Both the position numbers and the translations under genes were made by a program. Under the pieces are notes generated by a model, which worked only from the letters and a program-made list of their open reading frames with translations, was not told the origin of the DNA and ran no database searches. 64,000 nt of DNA, taken from NCBI GenBank assembly GCA_007753675.1, contig CP036432.1, forward strand, positions 10,139,381 to 10,203,380, given 5' to 3'. Of the stretch, positions 40,690 through 49,206 are shown piece after piece. The stretch comes from Stieleria magnilauensis. GTDB lineage: Bacteria; Planctomycetota; Planctomycetia; Pirellulales; Pirellulaceae. How positions within the stretch are numbered: the stretch's first letter is position 1; every line of letters starts with the position of its first letter.

Positions 40690-40827
40690 AACACGGCCGG
40701 CAAAAATGCTTTAGCGCACGTTCCTTGAAATCCCGGACCCGATCCTCGGAACCGTCCACCGAAGCCTGCGATCCGCGTTTGGAAGCTAGATTTGGCCGCG
40801 TTAGCGAGCTGCGATCGAACGACGTAT

Positions 40828-40865
40828 GAGAAAAGGTGTCAGGATCAGTCCTGGCACCTTTTCTC
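40828..40865. terminator. Hairpin upstream of the sigma factor gene
   Basis: Arms 40,828-40,844 and 40,849-40,865 pair over 17 bp with one mismatch around a 4-base loop; the stem includes AAAAGGTGTCAGGA. The right arm ends in CCTTTTCTC, terminator-like. It may stop transcription before the sigma gene, or be one more REP-type palindrome. Confidence 0.6.
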
Positions 40866-40931
40866 GCGCAGCCAGAGAAATTCGCGGCACGTATTCTTGA
40901 AAAATGCGTCTCTGGAAACAAAAATGCTAGC

Positions 40932-41525
40932 ATGGCCGAGCAGAAAACATTGGGGCAAAGCGCCGCATCATTGGAAGCGAAGATCGAAAATCTTTCAAAT
41001 TGGCAAGAGCGCGTGAGTCGCTGGATTGCCGAATCGTGCCGTCACTCTTTCTCGCGTTTTCCGCAACTTCGGCGGTGGGAAATGACTGGTGATGTTGCTC
41101 AGCAGGCGACTTTATCGTTGCTTGACGCCATCAATTCGAAGAAGGTGAACCCGACTTCTGAGGAGCATTTGCGCCGCATTGCGATTCTTCATGTGAAGTG
41201 GACTTTTCTGAGGCTGGCTCGGCAGCATCGGCGGTCTATTCGTACAGCGTACGCTACACCGATCGCTGAAAACGGAGGGCTCAGAGTGGAGGAGGTCCAT
41301 GCGTCTGAATTCACTCCAATGAAGCGCAGAGTCGATTGGCTGCAGTTTCACTGCACGGTCGACAATCTACCTGAATTGCAACGGGAGATATTTCATAAGT
41401 GCTGGTACGACGAGATGAAGAAGTCGGAGATTGCTGAACAACTGGGTGTCAGTATCCGAACCGTCCAGCGAAACTACCGACTCGCTTGCGAGCGACTGAT
41501 TTGTGCATTGGGTGATTTCAACTGA
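40932..41525 (+). CDS. ECF-type RNA polymerase sigma factor
   Basis: 197 residues. Region 2 is seen around residues 25-65 (SRWIAESCRHSFSRFPQLRR then GDVAQQATLSLLDAI) and region 4 at the C-terminus (LPELQREIFHKCWYDEMKKS followed by the helix-turn-helix EIAEQLGVSIRTVQRNYRLA). The length fits ECF sigma factors. The gene lies 87 bp before the kinase-WD40 gene, an arrangement well known in Planctomycetes, where kinase-linked ECF factors probably respond to phosphorylation. Start ATG 40,932 was chosen because upstream codons overlap the hairpin; no Shine-Dalgarno is seen. Base composition is visibly lower in GC than neighbouring regions, consistent with acquisition by transfer. Confidence 0.9.
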   Translation: MAEQKTLGQSAASLEAKIENLSNWQERVSRWIAESCRHSFSRFPQLRRWEMTGDVAQQATLSLLDAINSKKVNPTSEEHLRRIAILHVKWTFLRLARQHRRSIRTAYATPIAENGGLRVEEVHASEFTPMKRRVDWLQFHCTVDNLPELQREIFHKCWYDEMKKSEIAEQLGVSIRTVQRNYRLACERLICALGDFN

Positions 41526-41612
41526 TCGGCGATTTCATCCCGGCCTACGTTTTGTGGCCAAGAGGCAAATGGTGACTTGCAACGCGAATGGCGTTTGGGT
41601 TCAAATCTTTGC

Positions 41613-42161
41613 ATGAATCAGTCCGACGAAAAGAATCCGGAAGAGCTTCAGAACCCGAAAGTGGGTGAATTGCTAGACGAGTTCTTAATTGCGGAAGAGT
41701 TAGGTTCACCGGTATCGGCTGAAGAGCTTTGTAAGGAAAACAGCGGTTTACTGACGGCGCTCCAAGATGCGATCGCTCGTCAGCGTCGCTTCGAATCACT
41801 CAAGGAGGACTTGGATTCGCAACTTCCGTTAGTCTACGGTTCCTACGAAGTCGTTGAAGTTCTTGGCAAAGGAGGATGCGGCACAGTCTTCAGGTGCAGG
41901 CACAAGCACCTTCAGCGTGAAGCAGCCGTGAAAGTGGTTGTGTTATCCATGGCAATCCTTTCGCCGAAGCTCACTTCGTTCGCGAGATTGAGGTTGTGCG
42001 AGAGTTCGGTCACGACCGGATTGCCACCATCTTTGACAGTGGCGTTCTCAACCATGGGTCAAGCATTGTCGGCTGGTTGGCAATGGAATACCTGTCTGGC
42101 GGCCGCATTGACGATTTCGTGTCGAATACAAACGCATCAGAATTCGCGATCCTTTCACTAA
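41613..42161 (+). CDS. Ser/Thr protein kinase, N-terminal part, split by frameshift
   Basis: This frame encodes an acidic leader and then the kinase N-lobe: the glycine loop VLGKGGCGTVFRC and the lysine strand REAAVKVV. After about 41,940 it runs out of register: the next residues (LSMAILSPKLTSFARL) are not kinase-like, whereas the -1 frame continues with NPFAEAHFVREIEVVREFGH, the expected C-helix. A single-base loss, or gain of two, near 41,934-41,942 explains this. No slippery heptamer is obvious, so the likely readings are a recent mutation or a sequencing/assembly error; programmed shifting is possible but less likely. Only codons up to ~41,940 are probably meaningful. Confidence 0.75.
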   Translation: MNQSDEKNPEELQNPKVGELLDEFLIAEELGSPVSAEELCKENSGLLTALQDAIARQRRFESLKEDLDSQLPLVYGSYEVVEVLGKGGCGTVFRCRHKHLQREAAVKVVVLSMAILSPKLTSFARLRLCESSVTTGLPPSLTVAFSTMGQALSAGWQWNTCLAAALTISCRIQTHQNSRSFH

Positions 42162-44944
42162 TCAGAAGCGTCGTGTCGACGTTGTCAGACGCTCATCAAT
42201 CAGGAATCCTGCATCACGACATCAAACCCGGTAATATCCTGATGTCCGAACGTGGGGAACCGCACCTAACGGACTTTGGATTGGCAAGGATTGCGGGAAG
42301 CCATGACTTGGAAGGCCCCCACGGTCCGATCGGAACGCCCGGCTACATCGCCCCAGAACTCAAAGACAGGACCGGGCGCCCCGGCGTGACTTCCGAGATA
42401 TACAGTTTGGGAGTCGTACTTAGAAAACTGTTGGGTCGAATGTCTGACGTTCCGGCAAGTGCGTCGGGCACGCGAACACCCAAACGACGCCACGATTTCG
42501 TGGAATGGCGATCACGCGATCTGGATGCCGTCTTGGCGCGGATGACAGCGGACAATCCAAAGGATCGGTATTCGTCGCTTCCGCTACTATCTGCGGACAT
42601 CGACTGCCTCATTGAGGGAGATTTGGTTGCGGTTCGACCAGTTTCGCTGGTCGAAAAAGGCGCCCGATGGATACGCCGAAACCCTACGCTGGCGATTCTT
42701 TGGAGCGTCATCGCAGCGACATTGCTGATGGCTTTTGTTCTCCTGACAGTGAACGTCACTTCAAGATACAGGCATGCACGAGAAGTCGACCAGCAGAATC
42801 AAGAACTCCTCGCCAGAGAACAGCAACTGAGGAGGGCAACGGTAAGTTCGCGTCTTAGATCGATTCAGTCGCTCCTGGGACGCAATCGGATTGTGGCGAA
42901 GCAGCAGCTTGAAGATGAATCGCTCTTTCCACTTGGAGATCGCGGTTTCGCATGGAAGTTCCTACATTCGGAGGCGACCGACGTTGCGTATGACTTGTCC
43001 GAATTAGACGGTGGATTTGGTGGGATCTATCAGGTCAGGTTCTCGCCTGACAACAGAAAACTTGTCGTATGCAGCAAGCCAAGAAGTCTTTCGCTCGTCG
43101 ACGTGGTTCATCGAACTAGGATTGTCGTGCCTTGTGATTTGCGGCTTGCCGGAACCCTGCTTTCTCACCCGGCGATGACATCTTTTTACTGCCAGGAGTC
43201 CAGTGGCAACTTGTTGGAAATCTCCTGGGAGTCCGGTGCGATCCTGCGCCGCATCGATCTGCCAGTGCCAACGCGAGCAAAGATGGCTTTAACATCACGA
43301 GGCCACCAAAGCTATGGGCTCACCAAAGAAGGGTCCCCATTTCGAATCGATTTGGCGTCGGAAACTGCTCTGACTGGGAGCAATCCAATTGACGCCGTCC
43401 CCGCCGGCTTGTGGCTCACTCCAGATGACCAGGTCCTGCATTGTGTGACCCGAAAAGGTATTTGGCATCGCTGGGATACGGGTACGCTTGAAGAGCTGCA
43501 GCAAAGCAACATTTTTGATGCTCTCGATCCAGAGGCTATCCTTCTCGATTCAACCAAACGCACGCTGAGAGCAGCGGAAGCGAATTATGAAATGGATTTC
43601 GGCCTCTGTATCGTTCTCGGGCTCGACAATGGAATAGCAATAGTCGCTTGGCCCGGCTCGCCTCGAAGTTATTCTTTGATCGCTCGATCCTCGCCGCTGA
43701 CAAGCCATTTCGCATTTAGGCCCAGGTCACAATGCGTCATACCGGACGGACGAGGCGGGCTCCTCTTCTCAGTATTCGATCCGGCAAATCAAGAAACGAT
43801 CGGCGCAGTCACGGATAGCGTTCTTGCCGCAGCCGTTTCTTCTGATAACAGATGGACTGCTACCGGTGGGAGCAAGGGCAAGCTCTTCGTAAGGCGAATC
43901 CGAGATCCAAGTGAAAGGACTCGGCGATTGCAAACGTTTACTGGAGAAGATCGTGGGTACGGTCCCCCAGTGCGTACCGTCCAATTGACGGCATCCGGTG
44001 AAACGCTCGTTTGCCATCGAGAGGGCTGGTGCGCGGTGGTCGATGTGGAAACAGACCGAGTCCTCGAGGGCTTTCAAATCAACAACTCCCAATTTTCGAC
44101 GATCGCCTATTCTCGAAAGAACCAATTGGCCGTGCTGGGCTTTCGAACTCCCGGGAGCAAGGTTGTCGCAATGCGGAGACGCGAGGATGGGGGCTTCTGC
44201 GATCAGGAACTGTCATCGACGGGAATATCGGAATCCTCAGGCCCTTTTTGTCCACCTCCAAAGCCTGCTTTTGAAATCGAATGCGATGCAAATGTCACGT
44301 CGTTGTGCTTTTCAAAGGATGAAGACGTACTACTCGTGGCGCTGCGAAACGGGGAGTTGTTCACGGCTGATGCTTTGACAGGAAAGATTCTTAAGCACTG
44401 TAGCCTTCTCGGAGGGAAATCGGCTTGTCTTTCAATGTCAGCGGTAGCGGGTGGAATCTTGTGCGGTGGAGCGGACGGTAGAATCCACCTCGTCAACGTC
44501 GGAGATGGAACGATCGAGGCGTCGTGGCGAGCCGGCGAAAGTCGCATCTACTCATTGACGGTCAACAGCGACGAATCCCTGATCTACAGCGGGATGGCAA
44601 CCGGTGTGATTCGGGTTTTCGACCCCGAGGGAAAGCTTCGCCGCCAAATGTCGGGACATCAAGGCCGAGTTCTATCGCTAGCGCTAAGCAACGATGGTGA
44701 AACATTGGCCAGCGGAAGTGCGGACCACAGGATCGTGCTCTGGGACACGCGCAGCGGAGAAATGCAACTGCTGCTGAATCGGCACACCGACTCCGTGACG
44801 GACCTGTGTTTTTCAAAGGACGATTCAGAGCTCTGGTCCACATCGGCTGAAGGGACCGTCTACAGATGGAACTCGCAGGACAGCGACGGCTCCATTTCAA
44901 GAACTCCCGATCATTCTGAAACTCCCAAGAGCCCCCCCGAGTGA
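41996..44944 (+). CDS. Ser/Thr protein kinase catalytic C-lobe, TM segment and WD40 region (continuation after frameshift)
   Basis: Kinase coding is in register from about 41,942 although the first start codon is GTG 41,996. The catalytic loop HHDIKPGN (HHD replacing HRD), LTDFGLARI and GTPGYIAPE are intact. A membrane helix lies at about 42,683-42,760 (NPTLAILWSVIAATLLMAFV), then a short coiled stretch and a large beta-propeller half with WD40-type repeats, clearest at the end (LASGSADHRIVLWDTRSGE; LWSTSAEGTVYRWNSQD). Together with the preceding fragment it would be a membrane kinase of about 1,110 residues sensing with an external or cytoplasmic propeller. It follows an ECF sigma gene, suggesting a signalling pair. 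Intact catalytic residues argue that the frameshift is recent or artefactual. Confidence 0.85.
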   Translation: MREFGHDRIATIFDSGVLNHGSSIVGWLAMEYLSGGRIDDFVSNTNASEFAILSLIRSVVSTLSDAHQSGILHHDIKPGNILMSERGEPHLTDFGLARIAGSHDLEGPHGPIGTPGYIAPELKDRTGRPGVTSEIYSLGVVLRKLLGRMSDVPASASGTRTPKRRHDFVEWRSRDLDAVLARMTADNPKDRYSSLPLLSADIDCLIEGDLVAVRPVSLVEKGARWIRRNPTLAILWSVIAATLLMAFVLLTVNVTSRYRHAREVDQQNQELLAREQQLRRATVSSRLRSIQSLLGRNRIVAKQQLEDESLFPLGDRGFAWKFLHSEATDVAYDLSELDGGFGGIYQVRFSPDNRKLVVCSKPRSLSLVDVVHRTRIVVPCDLRLAGTLLSHPAMTSFYCQESSGNLLEISWESGAILRRIDLPVPTRAKMALTSRGHQSYGLTKEGSPFRIDLASETALTGSNPIDAVPAGLWLTPDDQVLHCVTRKGIWHRWDTGTLEELQQSNIFDALDPEAILLDSTKRTLRAAEANYEMDFGLCIVLGLDNGIAIVAWPGSPRSYSLIARSSPLTSHFAFRPRSQCVIPDGRGGLLFSVFDPANQETIGAVTDSVLAAAVSSDNRWTATGGSKGKLFVRRIRDPSERTRRLQTFTGEDRGYGPPVRTVQLTASGETLVCHREGWCAVVDVETDRVLEGFQINNSQFSTIAYSRKNQLAVLGFRTPGSKVVAMRRREDGGFCDQELSSTGISESSGPFCPPPKPAFEIECDANVTSLCFSKDEDVLLVALRNGELFTADALTGKILKHCSLLGGKSACLSMSAVAGGILCGGADGRIHLVNVGDGTIEASWRAGESRIYSLTVNSDESLIYSGMATGVIRVFDPEGKLRRQMSGHQGRVLSLALSNDGETLASGSADHRIVLWDTRSGEMQLLLNRHTDSVTDLCFSKDDSELWSTSAEGTVYRWNSQDSDGSISRTPDHSETPKSPPE

Positions 44945-45191
44945 TGGACTCCTGGCGAAGTGCAATGCATTGAACGCAATGCGCTCGTTTTCGATCCGTA
45001 TTCTTGTCGCTTGACCCGTTGCAGTTTCGTCCGAGGCGGGACGTCTAAATCGAGCATCTGGAACGTGAGTTCTCACGGCAATTCTTGTCTTTCGTCCGAT
45101 TTTTCGAGATTTCCTGACGCTTCGCACGCAAATCGGTTCAGGGGTAGCCGTGGAGATCTCATTTCAACCAATCGGCAGGACTTCAAGCACC

Positions 45192-46010
45192 ATGATTCGC
45201 GCTTTTCTATTTCTGGCATCATTCATTGCCCCAGCCACCTGCAGTGCAGGACTAATGTTGTATGGAAATGACAACACCACGGATCAATTGATCAGGCTAG
45301 ATCCAGTCACTGGGATCGGGACTGCAATAGGAGCAACGGGCATCAGTCGCATCGCCGGGATTGCAGTTGGGTCCGACGGAACCATTTACGCTTCCGCCGA
45401 TCTGGACCAGAATCTCTTGACCCTTGATCCCGTCACGGGCGCGGCTACCGTTGTTGGTAGTTTCGGGTTTCCTGGCGTTCGAGGCTTGGCTTTCGATAAC
45501 AGCGGGCAGCTTTTTGGATTTGACGATGGCACTAATCAGATCATAAAGATCGACATCTCAAACGGTGCTGGTACAGCTGTTTCGTTGGTAGGGCTGACCG
45601 ATGTTAATGGCCTCGCCTTTGATTCTTCCGGAGTATTGTTCGCAACGGATCCGTTTAGCAACAACCTTTTGACAATCGACCCTGCGACCGGTGCTCACAC
45701 CGTGATTGGCGCGTTTGGCGCCGGCACGACTTCCATCCGTTCAATAGCCTTTGATGACACCGGGACATTGTTTGGAGTGGATGCCGGCGCCACTGATTCG
45801 CTGTACAAGATCAATACATCAACGGGTGCCGCAACTCTGGTCGGCCCAACAGGATTTAGTACGATTTCCGGTATCGCTTTTGCTCCAGCAATTGTCCCGG
45901 AACCGAGTGGCCTAGCCGTTTGGTCTCTGATCCTGCTTACTGTGCCTAGCCGGCGAAAACGACATCCATCAAATCTTCGCCCACTTTTCCCGGGAGAGAA
46001 AAGAGAGTGA
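45192..46010 (+). CDS. PEP-CTERM protein with DUF4394-like beta-propeller repeats
   Basis: 272 residues. A signal peptide is visible (MIRAFLFLASFIAPATCSAG). The body is built of about five repeats of 40-45 residues, each like GIAVGSDGTIYASADLDQN followed by LLTLDPVTGAATVVG, giving a propeller like DUF4394/NHL-type exported proteins. The tail reads IVPEPSGLAVW, hydrophobic SLILLTV, then RRKR, the PEP-CTERM arrangement; about 15 residues follow the basic cluster, longer than usual. ATG 45,192 is preferred to GTG 45,150 because it opens the signal peptide directly. The gene follows the kinase by 247 bp and shares the lower GC of this region, so it may be a target or cargo of the sigma-kinase module; that is inference. 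Confidence 0.85.
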   Translation: MIRAFLFLASFIAPATCSAGLMLYGNDNTTDQLIRLDPVTGIGTAIGATGISRIAGIAVGSDGTIYASADLDQNLLTLDPVTGAATVVGSFGFPGVRGLAFDNSGQLFGFDDGTNQIIKIDISNGAGTAVSLVGLTDVNGLAFDSSGVLFATDPFSNNLLTIDPATGAHTVIGAFGAGTTSIRSIAFDDTGTLFGVDAGATDSLYKINTSTGAATLVGPTGFSTISGIAFAPAIVPEPSGLAVWSLILLTVPSRRKRHPSNLRPLFPGEKRE

Positions 46011-46505
46011 AAAGGTGTCTTATCGGCCGAAGCAACCATCTACGGATAGAACTCGCAGGACAGCGACGCTTCGTAAGCGTTCTATCTGCCCACGGTGGCC
46101 TTGGTGGCGGGGGAAGCTGCCGACGGCCAATCGTCGCCCCGTCAATTCGGTGGCCGCCGCTTCCCATGTCTCCAGCACGCAGTTCATCGGCGCTGCCACT
46201 GATGCTGCGTTTTGATCTCTCTGGGGTGTCTGTGAGCTCTACTTCCGCTCGACTCCCAAGGGGCGGCGCGAAGTGCGGTCAAGGGATTCGGTCTTTCGCT
46301 AAAAGAAAAACCCATTGGATCACGCATCGCATGTCACGAGGGAGTCAGGCGTCTATCGATCCACCACGGGCCACGAGAGATCAAAACGCTTTCGCGGTCT
46401 CATCGCTGGTAACCTACGGCCAGAAGACCCCTGAAGCTGGCGATAGCCTTGCTCGCCATCACGTCTGATTTCGGGCGTCCCCTGACGGAAGCGACCTGGT
46501 GCATT

Positions 46506-46748
46506 TCACCACATCATGTCCAGGCCCCCGTCACCGGTGCGCTGGGCGTAATCGAGGTGGTCGCACAGGTCAGCGACCGCTTCAACATCGGAACCCGCTT
46601 TGCCTTTGACGCACGAGTGACTCAGGTCGCCGATGAGCCACTGCAACTCCACACGAGTCATTCCCACTCGGCGAATCGCTTGACCCTTCGGCCAACGACG
46701 CAGCGACGCCTCCAAACGGCCTGAGACGTAGCCGTACTTCAGGATCAA
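46506..46748 (-). pseudogene. Coding-like relic of unknown origin
   Basis: An 80-codon minus-strand frame has gene-like codon use and a plausible protein (SLRRWPKGQAIRRVGMTRVE, then LQWLIGDLSHSC). It begins inside a longer stretch lacking a good start and ends abruptly. It may be the remainder of a transposase or other mobile-element gene, but I do not recognise the family. Confidence 0.25.
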
Positions 46749-47157
46749 GTCACGATGTTCGCGCGGAGGAGAAAAAGGGTCAGGAGCCGAATTGGTAGGT
46801 TGGGCAATTTAGTTTCATCGTTCGATTGGCATTGCCCTGGACCTGATAGCTGTGGAATCCATCTTCCGTTTTCGTCCGCGACTCTCCTAGCCAGACCGGC
46901 AATTGTCGCAGGTTGCGTGGCGACTCCTGCCGTCAGACACTTTCGCTTGCCGTCGCCGCAGAGGTCGCAGACACCGACGCACGCTCGAAAAGTCACCTCC
47001 GCGCGGAGGTTGGTTCAACTTCCGCGCCGAACGAGATCTGGAAAATGAAGGCGGTGTCCGCCACCGCCCGCACGAAAGACAATCGCTTCGTGCAGGCGGT
47101 TGGTCCAACCTCTGCGAGGTTGAGATAGTTGTTTCGTTGCTTCGGACGACGAACAAG

Positions 47158-47426
47158 CGGGGGTAGGAAAATTTTGGAGGTAAGGAAATTGTCGACAACC
47201 ATGGATTGCAGCCGTAATTCATTTTCTTACCTCCGAAATCTTCTTGCCTTTTTCCAGCGACCGATTCGGGGATGAGTGGCAAAACAATAGGGGCAAAACA
47301 ATTGCAGATAGTAATCGTCTTGCCCCGCATCGTTTTGCCCCCTGCTCGTTCTCGATTTTCACTCCATCGGACAAATCGACGCCCGAATTCAGAATCAGCA
47401 CGCCGGCGTAGAGGTTGCATCGACCG
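47158..47426 (+). repeat. Dispersed ~265-bp intergenic repeat, copy 2
   Basis: Same orientation as the copy at 40,423-40,689, about 90% identical by eye, best in the right half (from GCCCCGCATCGTTTTGCCCC on). The GGAGGTAAGGAAAT / ATTTTCTTACCTCC and GGGGCAAAAC / GTTTTGCCCC inverted pairs are kept or improved here, hinting that the folded form matters. The two copies bracket the sigma factor-kinase-PEP-CTERM segment. Confidence 0.85.
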
Positions 47427-47480
47427 CTGCGCCCTACAAATCAGCCCTCAGCGCGGCGGTCAGATTCACCGCCTGCACGA

Positions 47481-47726
47481 ATGAATTTCACCTCAGTGAG
47501 CCCCAAGTTGGCTCGTTTGACGCGACGATTGCCCTATTCACATGTTCAGTGGCGTCCTCAATCGAAATCGCCCTGGCCGGTTTTCGCTGCTCCGGCATCG
47601 GCCACCGGAGCAGCGTCGGTGTTCGGGACCGAAGGCGATTTGCCAGTCTTCCAAGAATCTCTCGGCTTGTCGAACTTCAGCGTGGGAAGATCAGCCGGAT
47701 CGGTCCGATCAGACGGGTCCGACTGA
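47481..47726 (+). CDS. Hypothetical 81-residue protein (doubtful)
   Basis: An ATG-started frame directly after repeat copy 2 encodes an 81-residue Ser/Ala/Pro-rich peptide (for example VQWRPQSKSPWPVFAAPASA). It has no recognised motif, membrane segment or ribosome site. It is as likely to be chance as a gene; kept only because the surrounding region is otherwise empty. Confidence 0.2.
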   Translation: MNFTSVSPKLARLTRRLPYSHVQWRPQSKSPWPVFAAPASATGAASVFGTEGDLPVFQESLGLSNFSVGRSAGSVRSDGSD

Positions 47727-47862
47727 TCGAAGCAGAGAGAAAAGACAGCTCGTCAGCGGACATCTCTTCGTCGGCAGCGACCGCGCCAGCTGTTTCGGGT
47801 TACGACAAAAACGGTCCTAACTGCCATCGGCCTCTCACTCAATCCACCTATGAGTCAGTACC

Positions 47863-47991
47863 TTGCTAGACGACTTTGATTTTTTCGGCGATGTAGGTGG
47901 CTCCAACAACTCCATGGGCTGTGGAGGGCTAATGATCACGTTCGGCATCGCTGCGTTATTGTTCGTCATCGTTATGGCTTGGATGTCGTGA
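47863..47991 (+). CDS. Small membrane protein, 42 residues
   Basis: A TTG-started frame of 43 codons encodes an acidic, Gly-rich head (LLDDFDFFGDVGGSNNSMG, then CGG) and a single hydrophobic helix (LMITFGIAALLFVIVMAWMS) ending at the stop. The composition, acidic-glycine head plus one transmembrane helix, is what a genuine small membrane protein looks like and is unlikely by chance. An in-frame TGA precedes it closely, so it cannot extend upstream. No Shine-Dalgarno is visible and the start is weak; an internal ATG exists at the SMGCGG methionine. Function unknown. Confidence 0.45.
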   Translation: MLDDFDFFGDVGGSNNSMGCGGLMITFGIAALLFVIVMAWMS

Positions 47992-48198
47992 GAGCGTTTT
48001 CGTCTTGCTGAGGTGCATCGACCGATCACTGGAAGAGAATCTCTTCGGCACAGAAGTGATCCGACCGACGCGACGAAGGGCCGTGTATAATTCAACGTGA
48101 TCAATCACGCATCTGTGTCGAGTGCCGACTCGATTCGACGCAGCGCGCTGATCTCCAGCAGCCTGAGCGAATCGGTTGAAGCCTTAGAGGATAGCGGC

Positions 48199-49152
48199 AT
48201 GCGGTTGCGATACTCGATCCGTTTCTTGCTTGCCACCACAGCCGTGTTTGGTGTACTCGCGCTGGGACTTCGACAGTGGATGGGTCAAACGACACTCGAA
48301 GACGTTGCGGCGGAACTGAATCGTGCCGATGCGAAGCCCTACGTTTGGGACCACTGGAACGCCGACACGTTTCTCGAGGACCAAGTGGAGGTGGCCCATC
48401 TGTCAGGCGCCATTCCCTGCATCGGACTTCGCTTCGACAAAATCACGTCGGAATCGACACTGATCGCTGCTGCTAAAGTGCCGCAAGCGACCGAACTCGT
48501 CATACGCGAGATCGATTCGTCGCTCTCCGTGAAAGGTCTCGATTTTGCGCACCTGATCAAGTTGCATTTGGGCGGAGCGACTGAGAAACAGCTCACCGAA
48601 TGGCTGGATGCATCCAAACGACTGGAAGACCTCAGCCTGGCATGGAAAGACGAGGGGCCGCAACCAGACTATTCACGTCTTGCTGCGATCAAGTCGTTGA
48701 AGGTGTTCCGATTAAGTAACGCCAACGTTTCCGTAGGTGACCTGTCCGAGCTACGGAAACTTCCGCGATTGACTCACATTTCCTTCTATTCGTGCGAAAT
48801 CGACGATGCCGTGTTTGCCGAGTTGGCGTCGTTTCCTGCCCTCAGCAGCCTCGAACTCTACGGTAAGACCTGCAACGACCATACGGTGCGCCAGTTGCGT
48901 GACTTGCGGAAAATTGTTTCGATCGATCTCTCGTCCTCGCGCGTGACCGATCGTGGCGTGGAAATCCTCTCGGAGATGAATCACCTCAAGAAGCTGAGCC
49001 TCTACGACTGCCAAGACATCACCTCGCGCTGCGTCCCCGCCTTGTCTGAAATGCGATTTCTCGATTGGTTGAATGTCCTGAAAACTGCGGTCGAGAAAGA
49101 CAAAACACTCAATCAGGATCCACCCACACAGTTGGCGGAGTGGATGATGTAA
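48199..49152 (+). CDS. Membrane-anchored leucine-rich-repeat protein
   Basis: 317 residues. The N-terminus MRLRYSIRFLLATTAVFGVL then ALGLRQW is the one-helix anchor common in planctomycete proteins of this type. From about residue 100, LRR-like rungs follow with consensus LxxLxxLxLxxxxxxD (for example LKVFRLSNANVSVGDLSELR; FPALSSLELYGKTCNDHTV; LKKLSLYDCQDITSRCVPAL), ending near residue 300. These repeats form a curved binding surface; the partner is unknown. The start at 48,199 is chosen because it opens the membrane anchor; an upstream GTG at 48,097 adds a Ser-rich extension with no support. Confidence 0.85.
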   Translation: MRLRYSIRFLLATTAVFGVLALGLRQWMGQTTLEDVAAELNRADAKPYVWDHWNADTFLEDQVEVAHLSGAIPCIGLRFDKITSESTLIAAAKVPQATELVIREIDSSLSVKGLDFAHLIKLHLGGATEKQLTEWLDASKRLEDLSLAWKDEGPQPDYSRLAAIKSLKVFRLSNANVSVGDLSELRKLPRLTHISFYSCEIDDAVFAELASFPALSSLELYGKTCNDHTVRQLRDLRKIVSIDLSSSRVTDRGVEILSEMNHLKKLSLYDCQDITSRCVPALSEMRFLDWLNVLKTAVEKDKTLNQDPPTQLAEWMM

Positions 49153-49206
49153 TCTGCCGGACGCACAGGCATTCGGTTGCATCGTCTTCGCGGGGTTCGC
49201 TGGCGA

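Larger units (their letters stand above)
40314..40931. other. Gene-poor spacer carrying repeat copy 1 and a strong hairpin
   Basis: This 618-bp spacer holds the first copy of the dispersed ~265-bp repeat (40,423-40,689) and an almost perfect hairpin at 40,828-40,865. Small frames across the repeat on the minus strand (containing NEQGAKRCGARRL) are present in both copies but look like by-products of the DNA repeat. Confidence 0.6.
46011..48198. other. Gene-poor 2.2-kb region with repeat and relics
   Basis: No convincing long gene was found. It contains a short echo of the kinase gene end (~46,038-46,070), a minus-strand coding-like fragment (46,506-46,748), a hairpin near 47,066-47,105, the second copy of the dispersed repeat (47,158-47,426), a weak 81-codon frame (47,481-47,726) and a probable small membrane protein gene (47,863-47,991). 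The mixture suggests decayed or inserted DNA. Confidence 0.55.

Noticed and set aside
40483-40703. Small minus-strand frames across the dispersed repeat (with NEQGAKRCGARRL)
   Set aside because: They appear in both repeat copies only because the DNA is repeated; starts and ends differ and no ribosome site is present.
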